Notes under the pieces: model-generated
Told to the model about the DNA's origin: nothing
The model's database searches: none
Seen by the model: only the letters and a program-made list of their open reading frames with translations
From: Rhyzopertha dominica
Lineage: Eukaryota > Arthropoda > Insecta > Coleoptera > Bostrichidae
Direction of reading: 5' to 3'
Assembly: GCA_025024175.1 (NCBI GenBank)
Contig: QCXZ01000001.1
Location: forward strand, 10,664,001-10,728,000
Length of the DNA stretch: 64,000 nucleotides
Translations under genes and position numbers: made by a program
Shown here: positions 47,899 through 64,000 of the stretch, piece by piece
How the letters are laid out: the number at the start of each line of letters is the position of its first letter
Numbering within the stretch: the stretch's first letter is position 1

Positions 47899-48858
47899 AG
47901 ATATGGCATCGGTTCAGCTTGTAGATAGGTTGTTGAATGCAACCAAACGACGAGAAGGGAAGGACGTCAGGGGAGCGAAGAACTTGGGTCAGTAGCGTAG
48001 AGTGTAGAAGGAGAATGCAAAATTAAATTAATAATTAAAATTGCGATGGTACATGATAAATAAACCAATCCGATTAGATATTCCAGCTTTCGGAGTTGTT
48101 TCACTCCTTCAGGTGCTACAGCCTATTGGTTTCCGTATTTGTAAAAAAACACAACACATAACGTGTGAATACAATATTCACACAACCATTATAGTTACGA
48201 ACCATATCACATATAACTGCGGGCAACACAGGATTATTAAATCATAAAATAATCATGCAAGAACATCACCAAATTATATGATAACTGAAGAAGCATTGAA
48301 ACATTTTCAAAAGCTTGACAGAAATAAAATGTTTGTATTGTGACCTACAGCCCATTTTACTTTTCCACATAACATTACCTGCATCATAAAGGTCTTTATT
48401 TTAATGTACAACACTATTCTATAATGAATTAAGTAGTTTATGATTAACCATTAACATTTATTATTATTAACATATATGCAATTCATCTTGTTAAATCAAG
48501 AAGTCACGGTACGCATTGCGGTGAATTAACAAAAAAAATATCTATGCCACGCCACTGATATGTTTACATGTTCGCTTGAGGTCACGAGGTCATCTGTCAA
48601 ACACGTACTGTAATATTTGTTACTTATTACCGATAATACGAGCGAGTGGAGGCTTTCTCGTATCGTCTTTTACATAAATAACATACCTTAACCATATTCA
48701 CACTTTTCCAGTAATCAGAATTTGTTGAAAATGGAAAAGTCTTATAACCGTGTAAAACCAAAACACGTGACTAAACCGCCAAAACTGACGCCGCGCGCCG
48801 TTTGAATCGCAACCAATCACAGCACCGGACTCCGAAGGAACCTCTTATTTAGGGTTCA
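47899..48858. other. Gene-free sequence
   Basis: No supported gene. A GC-richer patch (GACGCCGCGCGCCG) occurs near 48788. Confidence 0.5.
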
Positions 48859-48866
48859 GTATTGCG

Positions 48867-50190
48867 TAGTGATGTCAAATCCGATTACTTTTATGTAATC
48901 GCGATTACTCGTTACTGGTATAACTAGTAATCGTTACATCGTACTCGTTAACGATTACTCAGCGGTAACACAATCCTGTTGCCATTCCAGAATACGGGAG
49001 GAGTACGTTACAATCTTGCACTAATAATCGTTATTCGTAAAGTAACCGCGGTTACGGAAGGTACTGTATTCCACGCGAGCATGTACGATTATTGCAGCTG
49101 CGTTTGAAATTTAATAAGTAGATACCTACTTTAAAACGAAGGCGCATAAAAATTATGAAGTTTTTATGTAATTATATATAATTAAAAATAAAAGCAATGA
49201 GAAATACATTTTATGTATGATATGTAGTGAAATCGGGATGTGTGTTCAGACTAGATAAAGTTTTAGTACGTAAATTTTAGTAGGTACACCTTTTTTGTGC
49301 AAAAAATAACCAAATAAGTACAACGGCAAATGTAAATAATATTGTTAGAGTAATAATGAAAGGTAGGTATATATGCAAAAATATGCACATAAAATGGTTC
49401 ACTCATTTTTTTCTTTCGATATAATTATAGAAACTGCGTTATTACATCAGTAATTGACATGGGATTTCCTACATTATTCTTATTATAACTATTATTTTGC
49501 CGTCAACAAGATTAATTTTGGTGTTAAGGAGATAAAAAGTTTTATCAAATATATACACATTAAGCAAATGCGTCAGTAATAACTGGAGTATTTTTCGTTA
49601 GTGGTATTCTTGTATTTAAAAGAAAAAACAAACATTAAGGATACCACAAACTAAATTATTGTATGCGTTTAGTAAGGCACTAACAATATTTATTATATTA
49701 ATAATTATTTTTGGTGTAGGTAGTAAGATATTTTGTCAGACGGTTTCACTTTTACTGTAACAGAAGCAGAGCAAATGATTATTAAATGCTGATGGAAAAA
49801 CAAAATTAACAACATTCATCTGGACCATAATATTTTTAAACTTATTTCTCAACGCGACCTTTAGAATCTTTATTTTGTAAGCTAAAAGACTAAAAACCTA
49901 CTTTTCCCCGCCTTTAAATACCTTCTACTTTATCTACAATCGATCCACGTATCTTACTTCAATCGTTACCTATCGAATCCGAACCGACTCTTTTCTTACT
50001 CGTTATTCGTCGTAGTCGTTACTCGCTATTGCATGACTGTGCTGTGCTGCGGCACTGCAGAATATCGGTATACGAGCAGTAATCGTAGTAATCGTGTAAC
50101 GACTACTGTTCACAATTGGTAATCGATTACTTCGATTCTTGTGAAGTAACGATTACTGAGTAACGAATCATTACAATATTGACAACACTA
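48867..50190. mobile_element. hAT-type non-autonomous element, 1324 bp
   Basis: Exact 8-bp duplications GTATTGCG at 48859-48866 and 50191-50198 flank inverted ends TAGTGATGTCAA and (inverse) TAGTGTTGTCAA, 11 of 12 matching. Subterminal regions at both ends are dense in short GTAATCG/CGATTAC motifs, as expected for transposase-binding repeats. No open frame of note. The 8-bp duplication with TAG-type short ends fits the hAT superfamily. Confidence 0.88.
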
Positions 50191-50198
50191 GTATTGCG

Positions 50199-51132
50199 TG
50201 CTTTCTGCTCCCGCCGTAGCCCACCTGCACATAATATGAATGAATACTAGTACTACGCATCTATTTTGCTTTTAGATTAATTCAACTCGTAACAAACGGC
50301 GGTAGAAAAATTACCCTGTTTCAAACATTTTCTTAAATCCGCCAACAACCACGCAAAAGGGTCCTAATTTCCGTCATGCGCACTGTTACAGCTCCATAGA
50401 TAACAAGGTGCTCACTGTTATCAGTTTTATAAATAGCCAGAGAAATAAAATAATGCAATGGGAGTGAGAGAGAGGGGCGAAGGTATAACCGTCAACGTCA
50501 GTATAATAATGTAAACTTCTTAACGTAAGCCATTCTTACATTTAAAAACACCAACAGATTACCCAAATACTTCGACAACATCTTGCTCCACCACTTAATC
50601 TGACAAATAGGAAACTCGAAAGTTTGACCAAACTATGTAAACAAAAACACGTGGCTAGAGTTAGGTTAGAGTTATTACGTTGCACATGGGACGCATGCAG
50701 CACGTGCGATGTTGTCGGTGGTACTTTACCGTTTTCTTCCTAACGACGGCCAGAGACAGTCCTGACAGTTTCAAAATTTGTCATATCATTCTCATACGTA
50801 AGTATACAAACTTTTAAACATTATCAAGCGTCGTTGAATTCCTCATAATAAAAATATTGGTTCAAAAGCAGGTTCGCTGGTTAAAGTGCTTTCGTGTTTC
50901 AGCAAAACGCCAGTGAATGCGCTTATTATATTGAACTGTTCATTATAGAATAAACTGATTGAAGGATGATTTAAGTTATTTTCACAAATACGCCTTAAGT
51001 TGACCTAGGTATTAATCATACAATGCCAGTTTACGAGTATATCCCTCACGGTATCGCGAAAATTTGCCCACATTGGCAACGCGACGCAGCTCAAAAAAAT
51101 GTAAACAAATATTACTTGCAATGTCACTAGAG
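50199..51132. other. Gene-free sequence
   Basis: No supported gene. A TTGGCAACGCGAC box occurs at 51073. Nothing else is called. Confidence 0.45.
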
Positions 51133-52010
51133 CAAGTACATTGCCGTACTGTTATAATAGTGAGACAACAGTGAGATAATTTAACTTCCAACTAAAAACA
51201 AAAGCGGAGCGTACATCAATAATATTTCGAACAATCTTTCAGTTAAAGCAAAGAAACATCTTTTTGTACAACAAACACTAATTTAATTTCGTTACAAGCG
51301 GGATAAAAGTTTTGGCGTAATGAAAGCATCAACACAGTTCTAGCATTAGTTTTCATTAATCAGCACTTAACGACATTCTTCACATAGAAATATAAGGAAA
51401 AAAATTCAGAAACTGCGAAAATGAAATTTAATGTCAAATAAGAAGAAATACATAAAATCAAATTCCGCATCAGGCATCACTGAAGTACTTACTCCTGTTT
51501 GGATCTCTTTTCTACCTACAAATATTTATTTTTAAAACGTCTACCACTAACAGTAACCATTTTCCATATGTATTAACCATTCACTATCAACTTCATTACA
51601 TTTTATAAAAGTATTCCTCTATAAAGTAACTAATTTCGCTAAATTTATCAAACGACGCCTATGACAACAAATATAAACATAATCTAAACAATGCTTACCG
51701 GTTTTCTCCTTAGAGCTCACCTTTCTGCATACTTGACACATCCGCACGACTTGTCCTTAAACATCTCGCAATAAGCTCTTTTTGACCAAAAATTTACACC
51801 ACACTACTCAACATACAGAACATTCTAAACACCAATAGTACAGTCTACAGTGGACCATCTAATGCGCGTGAAGATAGGCAACCGCACGATGCATTGAGTA
51901 TTGCTCTGGTCAACTGTACGTTTCTGTTTTCCTCCAATTCCACCTTAGAATGTGATTATTATGTTGGCTTCACTTGAAAATGTAAACAACCGACTACAGA
52001 CACCTCGATG
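51133..52010 (+). mobile_element. Family X copy C, left-truncated
   Basis: Matches copies A and B from CAAGTACATTGCCG to the terminal CACCTCGATG, but lacks their first ~115 bp. It has an internal block (AAATGAAATTTAATGTCAAAT...) shared with copy B and replaced by TTA repeats in copy A. No matching 8-bp duplication is found, as expected for a truncated copy. Confidence 0.75.
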
Positions 52011-52099
52011 GGAATAATCGAATAATCTGTCTTACAACGATAAACACATGGATGTTATACATCCATGGATAAACAGAACGATGACGTATTGACATCACA

Positions 52100-52623
52100 T
52101 CACGCTAGTGGCAACGCTGCAACATAAAATGATATTTGCCTTTTGCTAGTTGTCCTTTGTCTGCATGTTGTCTGCCTTTGTCGTATCGCTTGTTCGCTTG
52201 TCATGTCATTGTCACTAACGGTCTAGTAACTTTCTATTTTTACCTAAACGAGAATCGAGAAGCAAAGTAGAAAATGTTTCTGTATGTTTGTTGGTGTGCA
52301 AGGCTGTTAAGAATGTTTGTTGAGTCGTATAGAACATTACTTTAAATAATAATGCAATTAGAAATATCATTTTAAGCTTGAGGTAAGTATTTTGCCGTTT
52401 ACATTACATCCATGTTAATTCTCCCTTAAAGCTCTTTGTAACGTAAACAATGACGTCTCAGAGTGATCTGAGCATTTGTCTTGAATGTTTTGTAAGTCAT
52501 TATAAAATTATTTGCGTCGTTTAGAGCAATGCTAAGTGAAGTAGGTACCTCGGTTTTTGTGAAAGTAAGTATACCGTAATTCCGCTATCTAAACTTTTAA
52601 GTATTTTAGTTAACATCGATAGA
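52100..52623 (+). promoter_or_regulatory. Poly(A) polymerase promoter and 5' UTR
   Basis: GTGGCAACGCTGC at 52108-52120 is a likely core-promoter-type box. A non-coding first exon appears to end at 52382 (CTTGAG|GTAAGT); the acceptor TATTTTAG at 52602-52609 precedes TTAACATCGATAGAATG. The transcription start is not fixed. Confidence 0.45.
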
Positions 52624-57889
<5,266 letters not shown>

Positions 57890-58254
57890 TAAGAATTCTG
57901 TCAAGTTCAACTACCAAATCAGTTGATTGCATTTCTCGTTTTCATTACTTACTCTTAGAAGGTAGTGTTGGTTTCTGTAGGATGCATATAAGACATGTTG
58001 ATTGAGCCTTATAACAAAAGTCTGTTCTAACCAGCAACCATTGTACAGGGTGTCCATTTTCGTTCTAATTGTAGGGTATCTCGGTAACTATTAATGCTAG
58101 AGGGTTGCAGTTTCGACATTACTTTATTACTTTTTTGTTCCGAGTTCAGCTGTACCAGCACCATTTTAGTATCGTCTTTTGTTTTAAAGCCATAGCCCAC
58201 TTTTTGAAAATGGTAACATTTCTTCAGCTCTCAATTTCTCGCTAGGATATGTAG

Positions 58255-58522
58255 TGTGAAAAAGAAGACCAACTCATCTCTAATTATTAAATTGCACCAA
58301 CCTCTTTGGTCTATGTGTTGCTATTGTTGTTAGTTCAGCGGTTTCTTTAATCGCCGATTTGGAGGCCGTTAGATTGATAAGAATGCATAAATCAAAACAG
58401 CCTCCAATATCGCGAAAACGGAGAAACAGCAGAATAAAGGAAAGTAGTAGGCATAAGTCGGCAACTGAAAGATAGTAATCAGAAATTATAGGTACAATAA
58501 AAAAGGGTTCGAGCTTCTAACA
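58255..58522 (+). repeat. 5' LTR
   Basis: Starts TGTGAAAAAGAAGACC, ends GAGCTTCTAACA. 264 of 268 positions identical to the 3' LTR. Confidence 0.93.
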
Positions 58523-58541
58523 AATCAGAAGTGTGATAGTC
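58523..58541 (+). promoter_or_regulatory. Primer binding site, probably tRNA-Leu
   Basis: AATCAGAAGTGTGATAG directly after the LTR resembles the inverse of the tRNA-Leu 3' acceptor/T-arm sequence as known from insects (TGTCAGAAGTGGGAT). Assignment is from memory of that tRNA, with mismatches. Confidence 0.45.
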
Positions 58542-58573
58542 CCTCGTGCCAGAAAGCGAACACCTAGTACAAA

Positions 58574-59470
58574 TGCCGCGAAAGAAGCCTCGGAAAAGTA
58601 GTTCGAGTAGTAATGGCAGCAGCAGTAGTAGAAGTACGAGTACATGTAGTACGTGTAGCACAAGTAGCAGTAGCAGCGGTAGTAAAGAAAAATTTCGGCG
58701 TAAGATACGGAGTTTGAAGAGAAAACTGAGTGAAAGAAGTGCATACCGTGGCAAGATCGACAGTGTGCCGACTTTTGGTGGTAATTTTGACGAGAAAATG
58801 AGCGTAGTGCAATGGATCGATAATATTGATGCTACCAGTGATGTTTTCGAGTGGGACGACAAAGCGGGAATATACTGCATGATGAATAAACTCTGGGGCA
58901 ACGCGAAGTCGTGATATTACCTTCAGGAAGACAGGAAGCATTCATGGAAGGTGTGGAAGGCGAAATTGGAAGAAGCGTTTCCATCCCAGCAAAATGTTTT
59001 CATGAAGTTGAAGCAGATGGTGAATATTTGACGAGAGCCGACCCAAAACCTAGTCGAGTTTTACTACCAGAAGGTGGAACAGGGACAGTTCTGTAAACTC
59101 CAAGATAAGGTTGTGGAAGTCATAACAAGCACCATCAACGATCCTTTCCTAGAATCAGGTATCCGCGCTTCAGGTTGCGTGAGTACTAAACAGTTACTTA
59201 AATTTTTAGTTTCTAACACGAAACGAGTCTGTGAAAATGTGTCTCGCCGAGTCAGGTAAAATGCGTTTCCAATCCGGATTTGCGTCATAAATCAAGCAAT
59301 GACAGACAAGTGGTTTCGTCGAGTTCTCATGTATCAAAAATGATAAAATGTTATCTTTGTGGTCAATTGGGACACAAGAAAATCAACTGCGAAAAATATG
59401 TTACAGATAAAATTTGTGGATTTTGTAAACGCAAGGGACATACGGAAAACGAGTGTTCTAAGCGCCGTAA
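58574..59470 (+). pseudogene. gag region, stops and frameshift
   Basis: ATG at 58574 opens a Ser-rich, basic N-terminus, then a capsid-like region (IDSVPTFGGNFDEKM, VQWIDNI). In-frame TGA codons occur at 58912-58914 and about 59030, and TAA at 59257; the frame shifts before 59280. Two zinc knuckles of the CX2CX4HX4C type follow: CYLCGQLGHKKINC (59352-59393) and CGFCKRKGHTENEC. Gag would form the particle and package RNA. Confidence 0.8.
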
Positions 59471-61113
59471 GCATGACGAAGCGTCCAAAGTAGAACTTAA
59501 AACGGTATGTTGTAATCTACAGGGCTCTAAAAAAGAGAAGTTTTACAAAGATGCGGTAATAAAAGGGCGGCGACTTTCTGCATATGTCGATTTTAGTAGT
59601 AATTGTAATACCATGAAAATGGAAGTTGTTGAAAATTTGGGACTAGAAATGAAAGCAAACGCGTCTACTTGTAATACTGTTATTGTAGGATACGGTGGCG
59701 GAACGGTAAAACCATTAGGCATTGTTGAAGTCCAAATCGAGATAGACGATATCAAACTACGAGCTGATTTCTTTGTCGTTCCAGCTGGTACACAAACCAC
59801 AGATTTATTAATAGGTCAACCGATTACCGAAAACGAAGACGTTTATGTTTATAAGACGGCGGACGTTTTAAAACTAAGCCAGTGCGATATTTTCGATGGT
59901 TTGTCCTTTCCTGAAGTTCATAAATTAAAGATCCAGGATCACATAATAATTCAGCCCGGAATTAATAAGTTGACTGTTCAGACGGAAGCCTTAAACAAAA
60001 ATATTCAAGTAAGAAGTTCCGAACAGGTACATAATGGTAATAGTATTACAGTTCCATCAGATCGCATTCAGTTTACTAACGGAACAGCCCAAATGTGTAT
60101 AATGAATTTAAGTTCGCAAAAAAGATACTTGCTTGGCTCGTGGTACACAATGTGTTACCCAAGTATTTAACGAAGACGTACAGCGACTTATCAATGCTTA
60201 TCCTAAATGTTTTGGACAAAATGAGTCACTTTTGAGCAACGTTGACATAGAAATGAAAATAGAAGTGACCTCAGCGGTACCTGTTCGTCATAAGCCGTAT
60301 CGGTTATCAATTTAGGAAAGAAAAAAAGTTCGTGAAATTGTACAAGACCTTTTAGATAAAAATATAGTTGAACCGAGCCACTCACCATACAGTAGTCCAA
60401 TACTCTTGGTTCGAAAGAAAACGGGTGACACTAGGATGGTAGTTGATTACCGAAAACTAAATGAGGTAACAATAAAGGACAGATGCCCTTTACCATTGAT
60501 CGAAGACCTGTTAGACAGACTTACCGATAATTCCGTATTTACTACATTGGATTTGAAGGCTGGTTATCACCAGATTCGTATGAGCAATTTTAGCAAAAAG
60601 TATACCGCGTTCATAACTCCAGACGGTCTATATCATTATAATAGAATGCCTTTTGGACTGTCAAATGCCCCCGCAGTTTTTCAACGGGCAATAAATCTAG
60701 CCCTTGGTCCCATAATTTATGATTACGCCTTAGTGTTTCTTGACGACATACTTATTGTATCCAAAGACAACAAGGAAGGCATAAAACGTTTAGAAGAGGT
60801 ACTCAAAGCATTAACTAGAGCTGGTCTAACGCTAAATTTGAGCAAATGCGAATTTTTGAAAACATCAGTAGAGTATTTAGGGACCGAAATACGTGGAGGT
60901 ACTGTTGCACCCTCGTCTAAAAAGCTGGAGGCCGTAAAAGATTTCCCTACCCCCAGTAATGTGCACCAAACAAGACAGTTTCTTGGGTTAGCATCGTATT
61001 TTAGAAAATACATCCAAGGTTTTGCGCAAAAAGCAAGACCTTTAACTTGCTTATTGAAAAAGGACTCAAAATGGTTTTGGGGCGTAGAGCAGGGTCAATC
61101 GTCAAACATGTGA
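59471..61113 (+). pseudogene. pol: protease and reverse transcriptase, disrupted
   Basis: The retropepsin-like region (to 60170) has a degenerate active-site block (AYVDFSSN where D-S/T-G is usual) and LLIGQP near its end. After a frameshift near 60140 the reverse transcriptase frame runs to 61113, with one in-frame TAG at 60313. Its motifs are clear: VVDYRKLNE, FTTLDLKAGYHQI, PFGLSNAPAVFQ, catalytic FLDD, and NLSKCEFLKTSVEYLG. It ends FRKYIQGFAQKARPLT just before the RNase H deletion. Confidence 0.85.
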
Positions 61114-62554
61114 TGCAGAAACCCGTTATCATAGTTACGAACCAGAAGCACTAGCTGTTTTTGAAGCGGTTAAAAGATTCATAAATTTCTTGTATGGGCG
61201 ACAGTTTGTGATTGTAACGGATTGTAATGCGATGAGATTAACATGGACCAAGAAGGAACTCTCCTCGGATCGGTAGGTGGTGGCTTGCTATGCAAGATTA
61301 TGAATTCACAATTCAACATCGCCCAGGCACTCAGATGTGCCATGTTGATGCACTTAGTCGTAATCCCGTGACACTTGGTATGATTCGTGCGGGCGACTGC
61401 GTTTGTGGAGTGCAGGCAGATAACGAAGATTTAAGGTTAATCAGACAACAGCTTTTGAATAACGAGGTAGTTGAAGGATACAGTCTGCATGACGATAAAG
61501 TCTGTCACGATGTCAACGGTAGGCCTAAAATAGTTATACCCCGGGATGTTAGATGGAGGGTTGTTAAGATGTTTCACGATGACAATGGTCATCCGGGTTA
61601 TCAAAGAACATTGCAATCAGTAAGAGAGGTGTACTGGTTCAATGAAATGCAGAGTTTTATTAAAAAGTTTGTCTCCCGATGTATTGCGTGTATTGTTTCA
61701 AAGGGAAATACGGGCAAACAGCAATGTAAGCTGCATCCAATTGAGAAAGTTGCTGAACCCTTTCACACTCTTCACGTAGACCATGTGGGTCCATTTTGTC
61801 CATCTCCTAACGGTAACACACATATTCTAGTAATAATAGACGCCTTTACAAAGTTCCTTTGGATAGAAGGTGTGCCTAGCACAAATAGCCGATACGCATG
61901 TGAAAAGTTGGAACAGTTGATTAAGTTGGTGCATCCACCAAAACGTATAATTTCAGATAGAGGAAAGGCATTTGATTGTAGCGAGTTTAAAAGATTTTGT
62001 AATAAATATAAAATAGTACATGTCAAGAACGCAATCGCTTGCCCCCGCAGTAACAGGCAAGTAGAACGTGCGAACAGGACTGTATTAGAATCCCTTACAG
62101 CCACTGTAGAAGGGCAACACGATAAATGGGATGAATGCCTGTGTCAAGTACAGCGTGGCATTAATTCCACAGTTAATGCCACCACGACCATAGCACCAAG
62201 CGAACTTCTCTACGGGTTAAGACCAGAAGTTCAAAATGAGGTACGACTTACTAGTTCTGGTCCAATTGATTTAAAAGCTCTTAGGGCAAAGGCGAAACAG
62301 CGTTGTGATTTAGTCGCTACAAAAATGAAAAGGCGGCTTGATAAGCATAGAGCAGAACCACGTCAGTTTAAAGTAGACGATACAGTATTGATTGAACGTA
62401 CTATGCTAGTAAAAGGTTTAAAGTTAAGGTTATAGAAGTCCTAGGAAATGACAGATACAAGGTTGCATCATTTTCTAAAGACAAAAGACGATTTAAGGGG
62501 ATAGTAGCGAGTGATAAAATGACATTGTTCAGACCTCAGAAGGTTGACATGTAA
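61114..62554 (+). pseudogene. pol: RNase H remnant and integrase
   Basis: Only the C-terminal part of RNase H is left (TRYHSYEPEALAVFEAVK, VTDCNAM, then QHRPGTQMCHVDALSR); about 70 residues including the usual first catalytic Asp block are missing near 61100. Integrase (frame 61290-62435) has an H-x4-H...C-x2-C finger (HDDNGH, CIAC), then the catalytic triad D (LHVDHVGP), D (ISDRGKAF), E (RQVERANR). A short deletion and frameshift near 62415 precede the last part, which ends at a TAA at 62552. Confidence 0.85.
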
Positions 62555-63148
62555 CAGTATAAGTCTTTGTTGGCTTACCCCTATAATCAGATAGAGTTTC
62601 AAAGTTTAGTGTTGAAGTTTTGTAATTTGTTTATTATTTATCTAAAAATAAATGTATTACTCAGTAAATCAGTATTTTACTGGATATTATAACGATATTT
62701 TGATCTAGTGTATCAGAAAAGAAGGTTATCGGAAACCAACTGCTAACAGTCCGGTAGACCAGAAGTTTAGAAGAGGTTAACCCAAGTTGGTCCAGTGAAC
62801 CAAGAATAGAGAAACGGTTTGGCCAACCATGGGTTGGGAGTGTCTGCATTGCCTCCTAACCAATGGTCTAGTGTACCATGGAGACCCAGTGTGTCTCTAG
62901 TAACTTGCAAGTGGTTAAGTATACCAAGGTCCAGTGTACCAGGGTAACCCAGTGTGTTACAGAGACTTGCAAGTTGTAGCCCAGTGTGCTACAGTAGTAC
63001 AGTTCCGTGTATGCGGACTGTAAGAAGGTCAAGAAATAGTGATGATACACATGATACAGGGACCGATCGTCAGCTGGATGCTGCAGGTGGGACCCTCCGA
63101 GGTCCAGGGAAAGGTCGCGAGGACGCTTCCCTGTCAGGAGTGGCCGAA
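62555..63148 (+). repeat. Gypsy 3' non-coding region with short repeats
   Basis: No envelope frame. Related ~46-bp units at 62865-62911 and 62928-62973 (GTCTAGTGTACCATGGAGAC / GTCCAGTGTACCAGGGTAAC, each ending ACTTGCAAG), with a partial third copy after. A polypurine tract next to the 3' LTR is not obvious. Confidence 0.6.
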
Positions 63149-63416
63149 TGTGAAAAAGAAGACCAACTCATCTCTAATTATTAAATTGCACCAACCTCTT
63201 TCGTCTATGTGTTGCTATTGTTGTGAGTTCAGCGGTTTCTTTAATCGCCGATTTGGAGGCCGTTAGATTGATAAGAATGCATAAATCAAAACAGCCTCCA
63301 ATATCGCGAAAACGGAGAAACAGCAGAATAAAGGAAAGTAGTAGGCATAAGTCGGCAACTGAAAGATGGTAATCAGAAATTATAGATACAATAAAAAAGG
63401 GTTCGAGCTTCTAACA
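63149..63416 (+). repeat. 3' LTR
   Basis: Same length as the 5' LTR with four substitutions. Followed by the GTAG duplication at 63417-63420. Confidence 0.93.
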
Positions 63417-63420
63417 GTAG

Positions 63421-64000
63421 ATACAGAAAAACTGTAAAGACATTTTTTATAGATATTTTTATTTTGCATCCAGTGGCGTACCCCGTTTTCTAGGAGGTCA
63501 CATTTTTGAGATATAACACAAACTTGCATTTTTTAAAATGGAAACAACCATAGTTGGCTTTGCTATGGTTGAAAAGGCCTATTTTTTCTGATTAATAAAA
63601 TGTATACATTGTTAGGTTTATTTTTACTAATTTTGGAATTATTTAAATTTTTTAATAATTTAATCATATTATACGTTTACGTCCAGGAGGCAATGGAATA
63701 AGAAAACACACGATATAATTTATATTATTAAGTAAAAATTTTAATCCTTTAAAAATAATATATGCATATTTGAATACATACATAAGACTCCTAAGAGCGC
63801 TCAAGCATTTCTTTATCGAAATCTAGGAGGCCATGTAACCAATGAAAATGATTGTTTATTTGGAGATAAGTACCTATGCATTGTTTATCATAAAGCATTT
63901 ACATCCATTTTGACGAAAAACGTAAAATCTCATTAAATTATTACAAAAAATGGAATAATACCAAAATTAGTAAAGATAAACCTAACAATGTGCACATTTT
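63421..64000. other. Poly(A) polymerase intron continuing to the window edge
   Basis: AT-rich; no exon, repeat boundary or open frame is supported. Confidence 0.55.

Larger units (their letters stand above)
58255..63416 (+). mobile_element. Defective Ty3/Gypsy LTR retrotransposon, 5.2 kb
   Basis: 268-bp LTRs (58255-58522 and 63149-63416), TG...CA ends, and 4-bp duplications GTAG at 58251-58254 and 63417-63420. Order gag, protease, reverse transcriptase, RNase H, integrase, as in Ty3/Gypsy. No envelope frame is seen. It lies in sense orientation in a poly(A) polymerase intron, 390 bp after exon 4. Coding lesions: stops in gag, several frameshifts, a deletion in RNase H and one before the integrase C-terminus. 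The LTRs differ at only 4 of 268 positions. Confidence 0.93.

Noticed and set aside
58020..58140. Possible element end (ACAGGGTGTCCATTTT)
   Set aside because: This motif is common at many insect repeats; no partner end or duplication was found.
59471..59900. Functional retroviral protease
   Set aside because: The active-site block reads DFS rather than D-S/T-G and the surrounding frame is interrupted, so it is described only as degenerate.

Overview
The window reads as nuclear DNA of an insect or other arthropod. It is AT-rich, has split genes with GT-AG introns and polyadenylation signals, and is crowded with transposable elements: Jockey-like and CR1/L2-like LINEs, Penelope-like elements, a P-type THAP transposase, hAT-, P- and mariner-type DNA elements, long foldback repeats and a Ty3/Gypsy element. 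There are no operons, CRISPR arrays or prokaryotic signals. Isolated N calls are scattered through it. The species cannot be fixed from sequence alone.

Host genes. (1) A minus-strand gene of at least five exons runs from its ATG at 23292 to 9786. It encodes an unrecognised Ser/Lys-rich protein of at least 812 residues, with one duplicated exon and a 381-bp coding tandem repeat; its 3' end was not found. (2) A plus-strand five-exon gene (41093-43156) encodes a complete 449-residue seven-transmembrane, secretin/adhesion-like receptor with a signal peptide. (3) A small two-exon reading frame of uncertain status lies just upstream (40658-41082). (4) The 5' part of a canonical nuclear poly(A) polymerase gene (from about 52200; coding 52624-57865) holds the nucleotidyl-transferase core and leaves the window on the right.

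Layout. 1-9.7 kb: repeats, a foldback element, a mariner remnant and a 2.2-kb long-armed inverted repeat. 9.8-23.3 kb: the minus-strand gene, its introns filled with Penelope-like, LINE and inverted-repeat debris. 24.5-32.1 kb: a P-type transposase pseudogene split by a 4.2-kb antisense Jockey-like LINE with a 12-bp target duplication. 32.4-35 kb: a non-autonomous element with an 8-bp target duplication and a mariner remnant. 35-39.7 kb: a second, nearly intact LINE. 40.6-43.2 kb: the receptor region. 43-52 kb: mostly gene-free, with a second copy of the non-autonomous element (exact 8-bp duplication), a 1.3-kb hAT-type element (exact 8-bp duplication) and a third, truncated copy. 52-58 kb: poly(A) polymerase. 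58.2-63.4 kb: a defective Ty3/Gypsy element with 268-bp LTRs and a GTAG duplication, in sense orientation in a poly(A) polymerase intron.

For most of the length, genome biology here is transposon biology: nested insertions whose target duplications can be read directly, and several non-autonomous families that presumably depended on transposases encoded elsewhere. The strongest leads are the P-transposase/LINE nest, the CA-ended 8-bp-duplication family that may be its non-autonomous relative, the inverted Penelope-type repeats carrying a hammerhead-like core, and the unidentified repeat-bearing nuclear-type gene.
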